Below are positions 33,313-44,650 of a stretch of DNA of 64,000 nt, piece after piece. Origin of the DNA: Hericium rajendrae (Eukaryota; Basidiomycota; Agaricomycetes; Russulales; Hericiaceae); the NCBI GenBank assembly GCA_033439255.1, contig CM065885.1:2046001-2110000 (forward strand). Reading direction: 5' to 3'. Within the stretch, counting starts at the first letter, position 1, and each line of letters opens with the position of its first letter. The notes beneath the pieces are model-generated. The model did no database searches. It was not told where the DNA came from and worked only from the letters and a program-made list of their open reading frames with translations. The position numbers and the translations under genes are program-made.

Positions 33313-36300
33313 CGGCATCATCCTCAAGTGAGACACGCCGACGGTCCTGCTCAGTCGCCTACTTGACGATGACGCCCTCGGCGTGAGCGGGCGTTCGGTG
33401 CGGGGCTGGAGGGGTGATCGCAGGGACGTGGCACCGGCGGAGAGTTACCGGGGAAGAGCGCGCGGGATTCGGTCTGCGAGAGGTCACAAGGGTGAGTCGT
33501 TATGTCTGAGAAGATAGCAGTAACAGCACTCACCATGCAGCCCGCAGTACAACTCCCCGTCCGCGTCTCCAATTCCCATCCTGCACCCCTCGATCTCAGC
33601 ACACCCGCATGCGGCACGGCTAGCGCCCTCACGCGGATTCGCACGGCGCCGATGAACAGTACAACGCACAGAACAGCAGTCCGTTCGACGCGTGCGTCAT
33701 CGTCAAGTTAGGTGCGCCGGACGCGGAGACCTCGCATCAGCGCCAGCGGGTTTGTCGCTCTTCCCGAGCGTCGCAAGTCGGGCGGACACGCGCAGAGTCG
33801 CCGCGAGAGGTAGGAAACATCGGCGGGGAGGGCGCGGACGGACGTCCGCGCGCATAAGAGCAGGTTCGAAGAGGCGTCGGGGCGCTCGGGATCATGGGCG
33901 GGACGGGGCGGGGTGCTGGGACAGAGATCGGACAGAATGGCAGGGAGATGGGCAGCGCGCGCAGCTTCCTGAGACGAAGCCGAACGTGAGTCGCTGCATC
34001 TTCGAACATGGCAGCGGTACTTACCATTCACACCTCGTCCGCCCTCCCATCTCCGTCCCGCGCCTCTCGCAGCCCAGCAAAGACGAACGGCATGACGGCC
34101 CGCTCACGCGGGCGTCATCGTCAAGTTAACCCGGGCGCCCTCCTCGAAGGCCGCAACGGACGAATGGACGGCGACGACGATGGCGCCCGCACGAGGACGA
34201 CGCCCGCGAGCACGCACGCTCGACACCGGCATCATCGTCAAGTTAGGTGCGCCGGACCCAGAGGCCTCGCACCAGCGCCACCGGTTTCGCCACTCTCAGA
34301 GCGTTGAACGCCGTCTGGAATGCCTATCGACGTCGGACGGGACACGCGCAGAGGCGGAGTCGAACGTGAGTTACAGTATCTCCGAAAATAGCACTCACAC
34401 TCACCACAGATCCCCAGAATTCGTTCTCCGTGCCCATCTCGCACCTCAAATCGCCGCAGCATTAGTATCCGGACGCAGTGGATAGCCCTCGCACTGCGCC
34501 GCCGCCGCCCGAAGAGCACCCCGCCCGACGCGGGCGTCATCGTCAAGTTACGTGCGCCGAGCGCAAGCCGCGAGTCGTCGTAAGAGACGAGGAGTGTCGG
34601 TGGAAGGGTGCCGGCAACCGTCTACTTGACGATGACGCCCTCGGCGTCTGCGCGCGGACAATAAACGGGACGTAGCGCCGGTGCAGAGTCGGCAAGACGA
34701 TGGGCTGCGCGTGTCTGCGCGAGACGTAACTGAAAACACCGTGAGTCGCTACGTCTTCGAGAATAAGTAGCACTAGCACTCACCATCCACTCCGTACAAT
34801 CCCTTATCCGCGCCTTCCATCCCCCTTCCGTGCCTCTCGTAGCCTCAATGTCAGCGCCCGCACGCCCAGCGTGACGACTCGCTCGACGCGGGCGTCATCG
34901 TCAAGTTAGGCGCGCGCCCGGCGTAGGCCCCTCGTCGCAGGGACCGAGGCGTCCCTTCGCGCTGTCCAACGGTCGCCAGGAGGTGAGAATGTCGATGGGG
35001 ATGGCGCGTGCCATCGTCTACTTGACGATGACGCCCTTGGCGCGGTATCGAGGCTGGCCGCCGGGGCGGAGGGACAACGGGTGTGATGCGGCGCCACGGT
35101 GGAATCAGCGGGAAGATGCGCTCCGCGCTGTTTGCGCGGGAGTTACGAGACACGGCCAACGTGAGTCGCTGCGTCTTTGAGGATAGCAGTACCACTCACC
35201 ATCCCCCCCACAACTCCTTTCCGTGTCTCCAATCCCCGTCCCGCACCTCACGCAGCCTCGGCTTCAGCGCCCGTACGTATATGGCACGGCCAGCGCGCTG
35301 ACGCAGATTTGCGCAGCGCCGGCGAACGGTACGATGCCCGAAGAGCAGCCCGCTCGACGCAGGCGTCATCGTCAAGTTAGATATGCGCCGTGCATAGGCC
35401 CGTCGTCGCAGCGACGGAAACGTCCCTTTTCGCAGCACCCAGCGGGTTACCACGAGGTGCGGAACGTTGTCATCTACTTGACGATGACGCCCTTGGCGCG
35501 ATGAGAAGGCCGGGCGCCTGGGCGGAGAAACAGGGGGCGGGATGCAGCGCTGGGGCGCAGTCGGCGGGAGCGAAAAGAAACGTTGCGAGTGGCGACGTCA
35601 TGGACGGGCTATTCCACCACGCGCAAGGCGACACTGGGACGTCAAGGTGAGTTCCTATGCTCTCGAAAATGACAGTACCACTTACCATAGACCCTACAGA
35701 ACCTTCGAGTCCCCGTCGTACCCCGCAGATCACCTCCACCTCAGCGCTCGAACGCGCTACGCCTTCTTCGGGGATCCACCGACGTACGGGCGATCGGGCG
35801 GCGCTACGCCGACCACACGCGTCATCGTCAAGTTAGCCCGCGCCATATGACATGCCTGGAATGCCGGCGCAGACGGGACGGAGACGAGAGGACCGCGCGA
35901 CCTCCATTCCGTGACGCTGAGCCATATCGACAGGGCAGGGGAGGCAGGGCGCGAGGTGACGGCGAATCGGGACGGACGACGAGCAAGCCCGCGTGACGCC
36001 GGTGTCGTCATTAAGTCAGATGCGCCGGATGCAGGCCTGTCTCCTCTCGGCGACGGCGACGTCGCTTCCCAGCGTCCGGCGGGCGAGCAAAGTCGGCATG
36101 TGCGGGACGAAACCGAGAGGATCGCGGGACGGGCGACACATAACACCCGTCTGCCTGACGACGGGACTCTTCGCGAGGCAGCAGGGTGCAGGATGCAAGG
36201 CGATGGATTCCTGGCAGCGCGGACGGACCGACGACGAGCGAGTTAGCAAGATGCCGGCATCCTCGTCAAGTTACACTCACCGGACGCGAGCGTCTTGGTA

Positions 36301-36949
36301 TCTCCAGCCCCGCCCGATCGCCATGCGTCCTCATGCGCCCTGTCGGCGTACTCGACGATGACGCCGTTGCGTCGTGCGGAATCACCTCTCGCCAGCGGAT
36401 TCGTCTACTTGACGATGACGCCCTTGCGTCGCGGTCGCATTGTGAGGTTCTGAAGGCCGCGGGATCGATGACCGGGATGACAATCCACTCCGGGAGAGAA
36501 GGCGGATAGCTGTAGAATAATGGTAAGCAGGTGGCGATAAGCATCTGCGGCGCGACTCACCGGCGATGCAGGCACGTAGCAGCAGCGAAAACAATAGCCG
36601 CGTCGCGTCTACTTGACGATGACGCCCTTGGGTCATGACGCAGGCATCGGGGACGGTGTGGAGAAAAGGGCGCGAGAGCAATCCAGGCGTGTCTTGTGAC
36701 GGACAACGCGTCCGAGTCCTCCCCGCGCTGGATGTCCCGCGGGGTACAGCTAAAAATGAAAATGAAATGAGTTTGTAGTCTTTCGAAGGCAGCCGTAACA
36801 CGTACCCGGCCCCAAGCTCCGCGCCTGAATGCCGAACACTGGCCCTCGCTCCATCCACGTTGGTGCCGATGGCGACCAGCGTCTGCACGCGGATTCGGGC
36901 GCCGCAGATTGACCAGAGGCGATAGTCTCGTCTACTTGACGATGACGCC
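33313..36949. repeat. satellite-like array with 18-bp motif in both orientations (U1)
   Basis: Consensus GGCGTCATCGTCAAGTTA. Forward copies start at 33313 (degenerate), 33694, 34111, 34228, 34533, 34891, 35362, 35819, 36001 (degenerate) and 36256. Reverse copies (TACTTGACGATGACGCC) start at 33360, 34623, 35019, 35475, 36349 (degenerate), 36406, 36610 and 36933. Five forward/reverse pairs lie 45-130 bp apart. Between them a mirrored element starting GTGAGT and ending ACTCAC or ACTTAC recurs at 33492, 33986, 34366, 34741, 35161 and 35647. The order forward, reverse, mirrored element repeats with a period of roughly 0.36-0.47 kb. Spacer words such as TGCGCCGGACGC and CGCACCTCACGCAGCC also recur, so this is a decayed tandem array. 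No protein-coding gene is supported in it. Confidence 0.85.
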
Positions 36950-37139
36950 CTCGGGTCGCCATCCCGTCGTGATGTTGTGGAATGCCCGGACTTGGGCAGC
37001 CGTACGAAATGCTTGCTGCCGATGTCCGCAGAGACACGCTGACGAGCCCTTCGTCCGTCGAGCTGCGTGCTTGTGGGAGACTCCGCGAGACTACAAAAGT
37101 CGGGGAGGCGAAAATCTGCATTGGGTGACCTGGTGAGTC

Positions 37140-38300
37140 CTTCTCATTCTTGCCTCATCTCGCCGCAGACACTCACTTTGTGACGCAGAGCTCGCGCAGG
37201 GCTGCGCCCTGCGCTCGCAGGCGACGTCAGCGGAAGTCCGCTGACACAGACTCCGTAGGCTTGCCGTCCGAGCATGCTCGCCGCTCGGCGCTGGCCTCGG
37301 AACCTTGAAAATTTAGCCGAGGATTCCTGCTTTCTGGGAGCCTCGGTGAGCCCGAATTCGACTCGGCAAATTGCAAGTCGAAACGACGTACCAGTATGTG
37401 AAAGCCGCAGTGCACATGCGAGGGGGCTTCGCCCCCTGTCAGCACAAGACAAGCATCGATCCGACGGAAGCTGTCGTTCTCTGAGTGGATGCCGCTCGCC
37501 GCGGGGCGTCAAGTTCTGAGAAAGCGCAATGGAAGGCAGGTCAACTCGGTTAATTCTGACACAAAGCAGCTACAGATACATACCTCATGTGCCTCCGCGC
37601 GACGTGAGAGTGCGATGCGGTTTGCGAGGGATGTCGCCGGGCTGCGCCCGGCTCCAGCGCGATGTCACCATCGACAAACGGTCGATGCTGACTTCGAGCT
37701 CGTTCTATGGACGCGCTCGCCGCTGCCGCGGGGCACTGGATCCTGGAAAATCGGCACCTGGAAACAATCATTTCGAGGGCTTGGTGAGTTTGAATTTCAC
37801 TTGGATGATGAAGCAGCGAAGAACTTACGAAATAACTATACGCAGGTCGCAGAGCACATCTGGAACGTGATGGGTCTTGGTCCAGGCAGGAGGCGAAGGC
37901 CGTCGCCGGGCTGCGCCCAGCTCCAACGTGCGACGTCAGCATTGACGGTTTGTCGATGCTAACTTCTCCGTCTTGCTACGTACAGGCTCGCCGCTGCCGC
38001 AGGACATTCGATCCCAGGAAAATGATGCCCGAATGAGCCTCTCTGTTGAGAGCATTGTCAGCTTAGCTAATAATCTCACAGTTCACAGCTCACCTGCTAA
38101 GTCCACGAGGCCGGAGAATAGCAGCAACACAGTAGACATCGACAATGCAAGGCGGGGAGCGGAGGCTATCGCTAGACGGCACCTGGCTTTAATGTGCGAC
38201 GTCGGCATCGGCAGTTTGTCGATGCTGACATCTCCGTCTTGCTGTGCGGGTGTGTTCGCCGCTGCCGCGGAACACTGGACCGGCAAAGCACCATCACGCA
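37140..38300. repeat. GC hairpins and three ~270-bp subrepeats (U1)
   Basis: Short perfect GC hairpins with TGCG or TTCG at the tip: CAGGGCTGCGCCCTG (37198), GGGGGCTTCGCCCCC (37422), GCCGGGCTGCGCCCGGC (37639), and a decayed one at 37908. Three subrepeats start near 37640, 37905 and 38185. Each has a hairpin or CGATGTC/CGACGTC word, a TTGTCGATGCTGAC-like word, then CTCGCCGCTGCCGC and a GGACACT-like word. Equivalent sequence lies at about 50660-51820 in U2. Confidence 0.65.
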
Positions 38301-39252
38301 GGCTATCTGCGATGCGGCACACACTGTTGCTGGGCGGCCTCCCCACGTTTCGGCTCCTCCCACTCGCTCGCTCGCGCCTTCGATCCTGTCCCACGGATGT
38401 AAGTCTATCCTGTTAAATCCCGCCTGACGAGAATACATACCAGGTAAATTATGTACCCGTTTACCCTCGCCTGGACTTTGTCAGCTATCCGCGCTGCGCT
38501 GGGTGACGACGACAGCCCGTTGCTGTCCTGCGTTGGTGTCGCTGCGGCCGCGTTGCAAGAGGCTGAAATCCTCGAACCCGGCCATCAACTCTATGGCCCA
38601 GAAAACGGATCAGCTGCAGGGTTCAAATCAGCAGGGTCATGGAAATAAAAGCAAGAACATACGACAATAAAGCGGAGACCACAGGTATGCGACTGGTAAG
38701 AGCGCAACCCGTGGTGATCCACCACCATGTTTCCAACAGCGCACAGTGCCTGCCCGCTGATTGGCGACAGTTTTCTCGCCACTCGCTGCAGCGCCCGGTC
38801 CAATGGGACCTAGAACACAAGCGCGAGCGGCTGGGGACTGCTGCGATCGGAGGCAGGTCGCAGACGTATGGCAAGTGACGAATGTGCTGTGCTGTCTGTG
38901 CCGTCGACAGCAATAAATGAAGTATCCTGCGGCAAGGTGAGTACAAAAGCTGGAGACGGCAATCAGAAACGAACGACTTACGGTGCTAGCATTCAGACAA
39001 GCAAAAATACCGGCGCAAGCAGCAAGGGGAAGGGGAAAAGGAGGGGACAGTCATACAAAGGCAAGCGGCCTTTATGCAGGGTGCAGGAACGGGCAAACGC
39101 CTTTCCTCCGTGGCCGGGCTGTCTCATCTCCCGGTGCTCCGTGAGTTTATCCTTGCACCTCTTACGTTCTGCGTGCAATACACCTCCCATCATACGGCAA
39201 CCTCACAGCATTTATAGCTTGCAATAATAATTATACCGGTCTGTCCATGTAT
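38301..39252. other. no gene recognised
   Basis: Mixed composition, some GTGAGT/GCAAGGTGAGT donor-like words, but no consistent frame. The same in U2 (51820-52771). It is the 3' flank of the small gene that follows. Confidence 0.4.
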
Positions 39253-39945
39253 CTAATATGTCTCCTCTTCGGAATCCTCCACCAATCTAGCAGATTTTGT
39301 GTACCGAATCCGTTTCCGATGGCATCCGGCCTCTCCCTTCTGCATGTAAGGCCGCAGCTCTCCTGCATCAATCCGCTGCAGTTTTGGTACGGATGGTTCC
39401 CCATTAGTGCTGCCCGACATTGGATATCGACCCCGCCGCTCAAGTACCTCAGCTTCCGAGAGTGGTCGGAAGTACGTGTGACCGAGCTCCCAAGCCTGGA
39501 TGACACGCTCGAGAGGCTTCTGACGGAGGCTTTTCTGCTTGCTAAGATCCCCGAAAAGCACACCACCATCACCATCGGGCCCTGGCTCTGGCCATCCTTC
39601 AACATCAACATGATACCGTTCAACCACTTCATCTCCGTAACGTGCCCAAGACATTTTTGCTTCCGGATCCCCGGTCACACGCACTGGAAAGGAATGGTGA
39701 GAATTCAAAGCAAATTTGACAGCAACCAGAGCAAGTCAATCTCGCACCCAAATCAGCCTGGATCAGTGCACGGAGCTTCCCGCGGAGCTTGTTTACCGGG
39801 CGTAGCCTGGGCTTTGCCGCTAAGAACCATTCCGATCTGTCAATTAGCCAATGATGCTGATGTGCGACGGACAGGATGACTTACGGTGGCATCTTTGCTT
39901 GGTCCGTTTGCGACCTTGAAGATCATTGGATGACTCTCGAAGCAT
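39253..39945 (-). CDS. unnamed agaricomycete-type protein, 187 aa (U1 copy)
   Basis: Three exons join in frame: 39885-39945, 39748-39819, 39253-39683, introns 65 and 64 bp. The product has a basic N-terminus (DLQGRKRTKQRCH), a block LRPVNKLRGKLRALIQADL, then VRVTGDPEAKMSWARYGDEV, VERYHVDVEGWPEPGPDGDG and an acidic end (LVEDSEEETY). The TGDPEAKMSWARY...ERY.V..EGWP pattern resembles a family I associate from memory with many mushroom-forming fungi, often near mobile elements; I cannot name it or give a function. Both exon joins fall inside that conserved stretch, which supports the model. Confidence 0.65.
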
Positions 39946-41429
39946 ACTGACTGAATGCTCTGCCTGTTGTGTGCTGCTGCCTCTTAAATACTGCAAGACT
40001 GATTTAAGATATTCTTTGAAACCACGACTCAGGTAAACTCAAATGTCTGTCACATTCACCGGCACACAACTCCGCTAAGTTGCTGATCATGATTTGGCTG
40101 TCCAACAAATGAGTGATTCACACGATCATTTCCGTATCTGTTGCCTGGAGACACAACCGACTTTAAGTGCTGAAGGCAAGATAAAGTTCAGCTGCAGTTG
40201 TAGTAGATGATCTCGGATAGTGTGATGTTACAGGGCATGTACGTGAGGGGCTTGTTTCATGGCAAATCATCTCAGGCAGATTATGCATGGCTGCAGGGTC
40301 AGGATTTTGTCGTGAGATCGTTCCGACGGGAAACGAACTAGCATCCAGATGGGCATAGCGGCAAGTATGTCTGCTCTCTCATGTGTACCGATCCTGTTGG
40401 AAATATGCCTGAGGTGATTCGTGAGATGCCGCTCGTCACACCGTCATGAGGGGGGGAAGTTCATTCGGTGAGATCTGGCCCGAAACAATTTCCGGGGAGA
40501 ATGCAGATCAGAACGGATTAGGACAGAGGGTCTCTGAGTACGTGCTTGCCCTCACGTTAGACTCTTCTCCGGCATCTTGGTATCGTTGTGAGCATGGCTC
40601 TGAGTGCAGCTGGACTGAATGACTGATCAGCGGAGAGATAACAGTTCGAGTCATGTTGTCATCAGGACTGTCACAGAATCGGGCACACATGCTCACCATG
40701 GCAGTATTGAAGTACAATGGTGTGGTCTGATGAGATGGGATGCGGGACTGGCAGAGATATCATGCATAGGTGCGAGTGGAACTCAAGGTCGAGTGTGAAC
40801 ATGTGTCGCTGCGGCGATCAGCAAGTCGAGCAACGCACGCTACATACACGAACGGAAGTCCGTCAATCCATGTCGAACATTAAGCTCACTCGCAACAAAT
40901 CAAAAAATCAACTCAGTATTGTCAAATGTGCATCACAACAACTCTACTCGGTCTACTCGTAGAGTTGTACAAAATTATTCTAAACTAGCTAGCTACGTTA
41001 TCGCTCAGTCACGATGCCGCTTGATTGTCTTCATGTTCTCGTCAATATGTTCTCAAACCCATTAGCCTGGTCGAGTGCATCAACAGGGATTCACTTGCCA
41101 TGCCCAGAGATGATGGAGAAGTCACAGGGAAGGCGCTCGTGGTTTCGAGCACAGCAGCAGTGCATGTACATGAAAACGGTGAGGTCCCAGAGCACACGAG
41201 ACTTAGGGAATCGTGCCGGCCGCATTTGTGCGGGATTTGACATATGTACATCCTTCTCGCTATCTGCACCTTCTCGCGGTCCGTTTTCTTGCTGAGCCTA
41301 AACACTGGCACTAGCACCAGAGGCGGTACTCCTCGTGGTTCACCTCCCCGTCACATCAGCCGTGCGCACCGCTACGTGAGGAAGGTCAGGACCCGGACTG
41401 TGAGACGGCCCAGATCACATTGCTGACGT
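39946..41429. other. no gene recognised
   Basis: Upstream DNA of the 187-aa gene, then AT-richer sequence than the rest of the unit (39.95-41.0 kb). Frames up to about 90 codons occur but lack support. Matches 53465-54949 in U2. Confidence 0.4.
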
Positions 41430-41960
41430 GCTGAACGGACTTGAGAGAGGGAGTTTCGTACGGTCAACCCCCGTTGTCTGGCAGTTCATGCGGGGCATGG
41501 CACGGTCAACTCGAGGCAACGGAGACGGTGGTGTGACAAGCGCTGCGGCCGCGAGAGCAGACACAAATCTGCGAAATGGGCCCCGAGGTAGCGGTATCTG
41601 TTTCACCATCTTACAAGACCCACGGAATGGTATTCCCGCCCTCTCCGTGTCCGATGTGTTGTGCTTGTCACAGTGCCTTGGAAACAACAAGGGAAACGGG
41701 ATCTTGTTTTACGAGAATGTCCCGCGACGCCGTCAGCATGAAGCAGAAGGGGAAATGGCGCGACGATCGCTGCAGCCGCGGGAGCAAGGGTGAAACGAGG
41801 AGCGGGAGTCGACGTACCGAGGCCCGTTTCACTGTCCGTGCCAGGCCCGCACTCTAGTCTTCTCCGTGTCCGATCCGCTGTACTGGTCACAGTTTCTTGG
41901 AGACGGGAGGCGAGACGCGAGTTTGGATTTGCGAACGTCCCTTGGACCGACGAATCGCAT
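41430..41960. repeat. diverged direct repeat, period about 0.23 kb (U1)
   Basis: The word CTCTCCGTGTCCGAT followed by a TGTRYTKGTCACAG-like word occurs at about 41640 and again at about 41865; the sequences before and after also align loosely. Present at 54950-55480 in U2. Old and decayed. Confidence 0.45.
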
Positions 41961-42143
41961 GGAAGCAGGAACGGGGGAGTGGCGAACATGTACCGTGAAT
42001 GCGCGCCGTCTTTGTTCAAGCAGCCGAGTGAGTACGTACGTTCTTGCGCGCCGCGAGAATTTGACGCACTTACTGTGAGCCGATGATCCCCATCGCGTCC
42101 ACTCCGCGTTCGGAAACATGCGAGCATGCTCGTACCCAGTGCG

Positions 42144-42150
42144 TATAAAA
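42144..42150 (+). promoter_or_regulatory. TATA box (TATAAAA), no assigned gene
   Basis: A canonical TATAAAAG follows the 12-bp palindrome CGAGCATGCTCG (42121-42132). Repeated at 55664-55670 in U2, where the G run just downstream is two bases longer. No convincing coding region follows, so it may drive a non-coding RNA or be a chance match. Confidence 0.3.
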
Positions 42151-42559
42151 GGGCGAGAGTGGGGGGGTTCGTCTGTGCGTGGACGTGGGTCGGTGGGTAC
42201 TTGGCGATGGTCAGGTCGAGTGAGCAGGCGGTGTGGTCTGGGATGGGGACAGGACGAGCAAGGGGTGCGACAGGCGGCAGCTCGTCGAAGAGCGGAGGGG
42301 TGCAGCTGGGAGGTGACGGCATGGTGCGGAGATGACAGGCGCAAGGCGCGCTGGGATAAGCTGCATGTCGTTCCAACGGCGTTCTGGCGAGAGGCGGTGG
42401 GCGGTAAGTGGTAGAAGCGACGGCGGGCTTTCATCCGTGCTGTCTGCAGCGTGATTCGCGCACTGGTTGCGCACGCCGAAGGCCATCATCGCGGGCATCG
42501 AGCGCGCAGAACGTAGCCTGCAAGACCACATCCGAAGGCGCACCTGCGTAGGCCGCCCA

Positions 42560-44480
42560 GTCGGAGCGGTGTTGCAGCGCCCGTTCTGCGTGTTCGCAGG
42601 AGCCGAACGCTGGTCCGCGCACGTATCGATGTCGAGATCGCGGCGCAGGTGCTCGACTTCGACCGTAGCAGCACAGACGAGCATCCCGAGCAGAGTCGGA
42701 ATGTCCAGGCATGCGGCAATCTCGTGCATCCAGGACTCCACGTAGCCGATTGCGAGCATGCAGCATGCAGCGCAGGCGCGGCTCGCCGTCGTGGTTGGAG
42801 CTGAGGGTGAAGCTCGGCGGTGCGGACGCAAACTGGTCACTCGCAGTCAGTAGACTTGAGCTTTGAACACACGGCGCACCTGCATGAATGTGCCGTCACA
42901 CACGAATAACGACACAGCCGGTGAGAACCCGCTATCTCCAGCTGCTCGCCTGAGTTATAGTACTGACGCCGCGCACTGTCAGGTTCGAGAATCGAGAAAC
43001 GAGACAGATGTCTCGACGCATTGCAGAGCCAAGAGCATTGGCGCAAGACGAGGAGCCCGACGTCTGCCTCGTAGTGAACGTCGAATGCGTATCATAGAGC
43101 CTGACCGCGACGTCGTGTCGTTTATCACCGATGCAGGTGGATTTCGATACGAAAGGCGCGTCGACTCGGACGGCGACTTCGACTCGGGCGCGTCAACCAC
43201 TGCTTCAAGCTTGAAGCCCCACAGTCTCACTCGTCAGGCTTCCAAATTCGAATACTAACACAATATTGTATTACCGAATGCCATGTACATGTTCATGTAC
43301 TCTACAATATCTATGTATACTTGCATTTATTGTCCCTATTCCCGCCTTCGCTCCTTGCAAGGACCGCGTACTCACCGTATGCTATGTAAACACTGCGATA
43401 GCGGCAATGCGCCCGGCGTGTCCTCAGTGCGATCGCGTGAGCCATGTGCTATTGAGTGGACCTCGAAAGAGAAGCCTGCGGTCAGCAACAACAGCATGCA
43501 GCAGAGGATGGTAGACTCACTCGAGAATGTGGTCCCGCCAGCATCGAGAAAACGATCCCCGCAACTACGAGGAATCGACAATGCAGCGCAGGCCCTCGAC
43601 CTCGGCCGCAGCAGTATGTGCGAGCATCCTAGCAGAGTCACGATGTCCGGGAATGCGAAGAATCCGCACATCCGAGCGTGAGCAGACAGCGCAGGCGCGG
43701 TTTGCGTCGTCGCCGTCGTGGTTGAAGGCGAGGATCAGCGGCGCGGACGAAAGCCGGTCGCCCGCAGTCAGTAGGTTTGAGCATCGAACACACGGCGCAC
43801 CTGCGTGGATGTGCCGTCGCACACGAATAAAGACACAGCCGATGAGAACCCGCTATCTCCAGCTGCTCGCCCGAGTGAAGCCGTGCATCGTCGAATTCGA
43901 GAAACGAGGCGGTCATCCCGCCTGTCAGAGCCGAGAGCAATGGCGCAAAACGAAACGAGCTCGACATTAGCCTTGCAGGCATGCCGAACACGTATCGTCG
44001 TTGCTGTAGAGCCCGATCTCTACGTCGTGTCGTTTATCACCGATGCAGATGGATGTCGATGTGAAAGGCGCGTCGACGGCGGCACACGCTTCAGTTCGAC
44101 TCGGGCGCGTCTAAGGCGCATCAAGCACTGTATCGATCCTGAGGTCTGAGCGGCCTCGGTCTTCAAATTCGAACACCAATATTTTATCATTATGACACTA
44201 TGTACATATTCGTGTGCTCTACAATATCTACGTACAAGTTGTATCTATTCTCTTTATTTCCGCCTTCGCTCCTTGTCAAGACCGCGTACTGGGAGAGCGG
44301 CAATGCGCCCGGCCTGTTCTCAGTGCTCTCGCATGAGAGTGCGAGTTTCGTCACACGCAACGGGGGAAGCAACGAGGTCATCGTCGACAAGCCTGCAGCA
44401 GAGGATGCCATACTCACTTCCTGCGCGCCGCGGATGGACGCGTATACCGGCATCGAGAAAAACGATCCCCGCAACTACAA
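42560..44480. repeat. nested 0.9-kb direct duplication (U1)
   Basis: Sequence near 42760-43480 recurs near 43690-44380 with obvious divergence. Shared words: ACACGGCGCACCTGC, GAGAACCCGCTATCTCCAGC, GTCGTGTCGTTTATCACCGA, GCGGCAATGCGCCCGGC. On the minus strand the first copy has a longish open frame with a hydrophobic, Cys-bearing helix (ACAACCMLAIGYVESWMHEI), but the second copy does not keep it. A decayed gene is possible. Same arrangement at 56080-58000 in U2. Confidence 0.6.
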
Positions 44481-44650
44481 GCCGCGCGCAGTGACCCCTG
44501 CCCACCGCGCGTTGCTGCGTATCGGTCTCCCGGCAGGGAATTTGAGGGAAAGCGCGCGAGCGGTCCAGCGTCGTCGCAGTCGTGCGCGGCGTATGGCTCT
44601 TTGTGGCATGGCTTAGCGTCCATCGCACCGTCCGCGCCCGCCCCGCCGCC

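Larger units (their letters stand above)
30651..44614. repeat. tandem segmental duplication, unit U1
   Basis: First copy of the repeated unit, 13,964 bp because its kinase intron has an extra insertion. From about 31960 to 44600 it matches U2 base for base except for a few small indels: +2 in U2 at about 34366/47888, -3 in U2 at about 37430/50940, +1 near 40390/53909, +2 G near 42160/55681. From 30651 to 31950 it is clearly more diverged from U2. Confidence 0.9.

Noticed and set aside
32611-33386. Open frames upstream of the kinase genes, present in all three units
   Set aside because: Repetition of the same DNA explains their recurrence; composition is that of pyrimidine-rich non-coding DNA and there are no splice or family signals.
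33313-36949. CRISPR-like array (short repeat with spacers)
   Set aside because: The repeat occurs in both orientations, spacer lengths range from 45 to over 400 bp, spacers are related to each other, and the genome is fungal.
38600-38645. tRNA-like GGTTCAAATC word
   Set aside because: No matching acceptor and anticodon arms could be found around it; no tRNA can be supported anywhere in the window.
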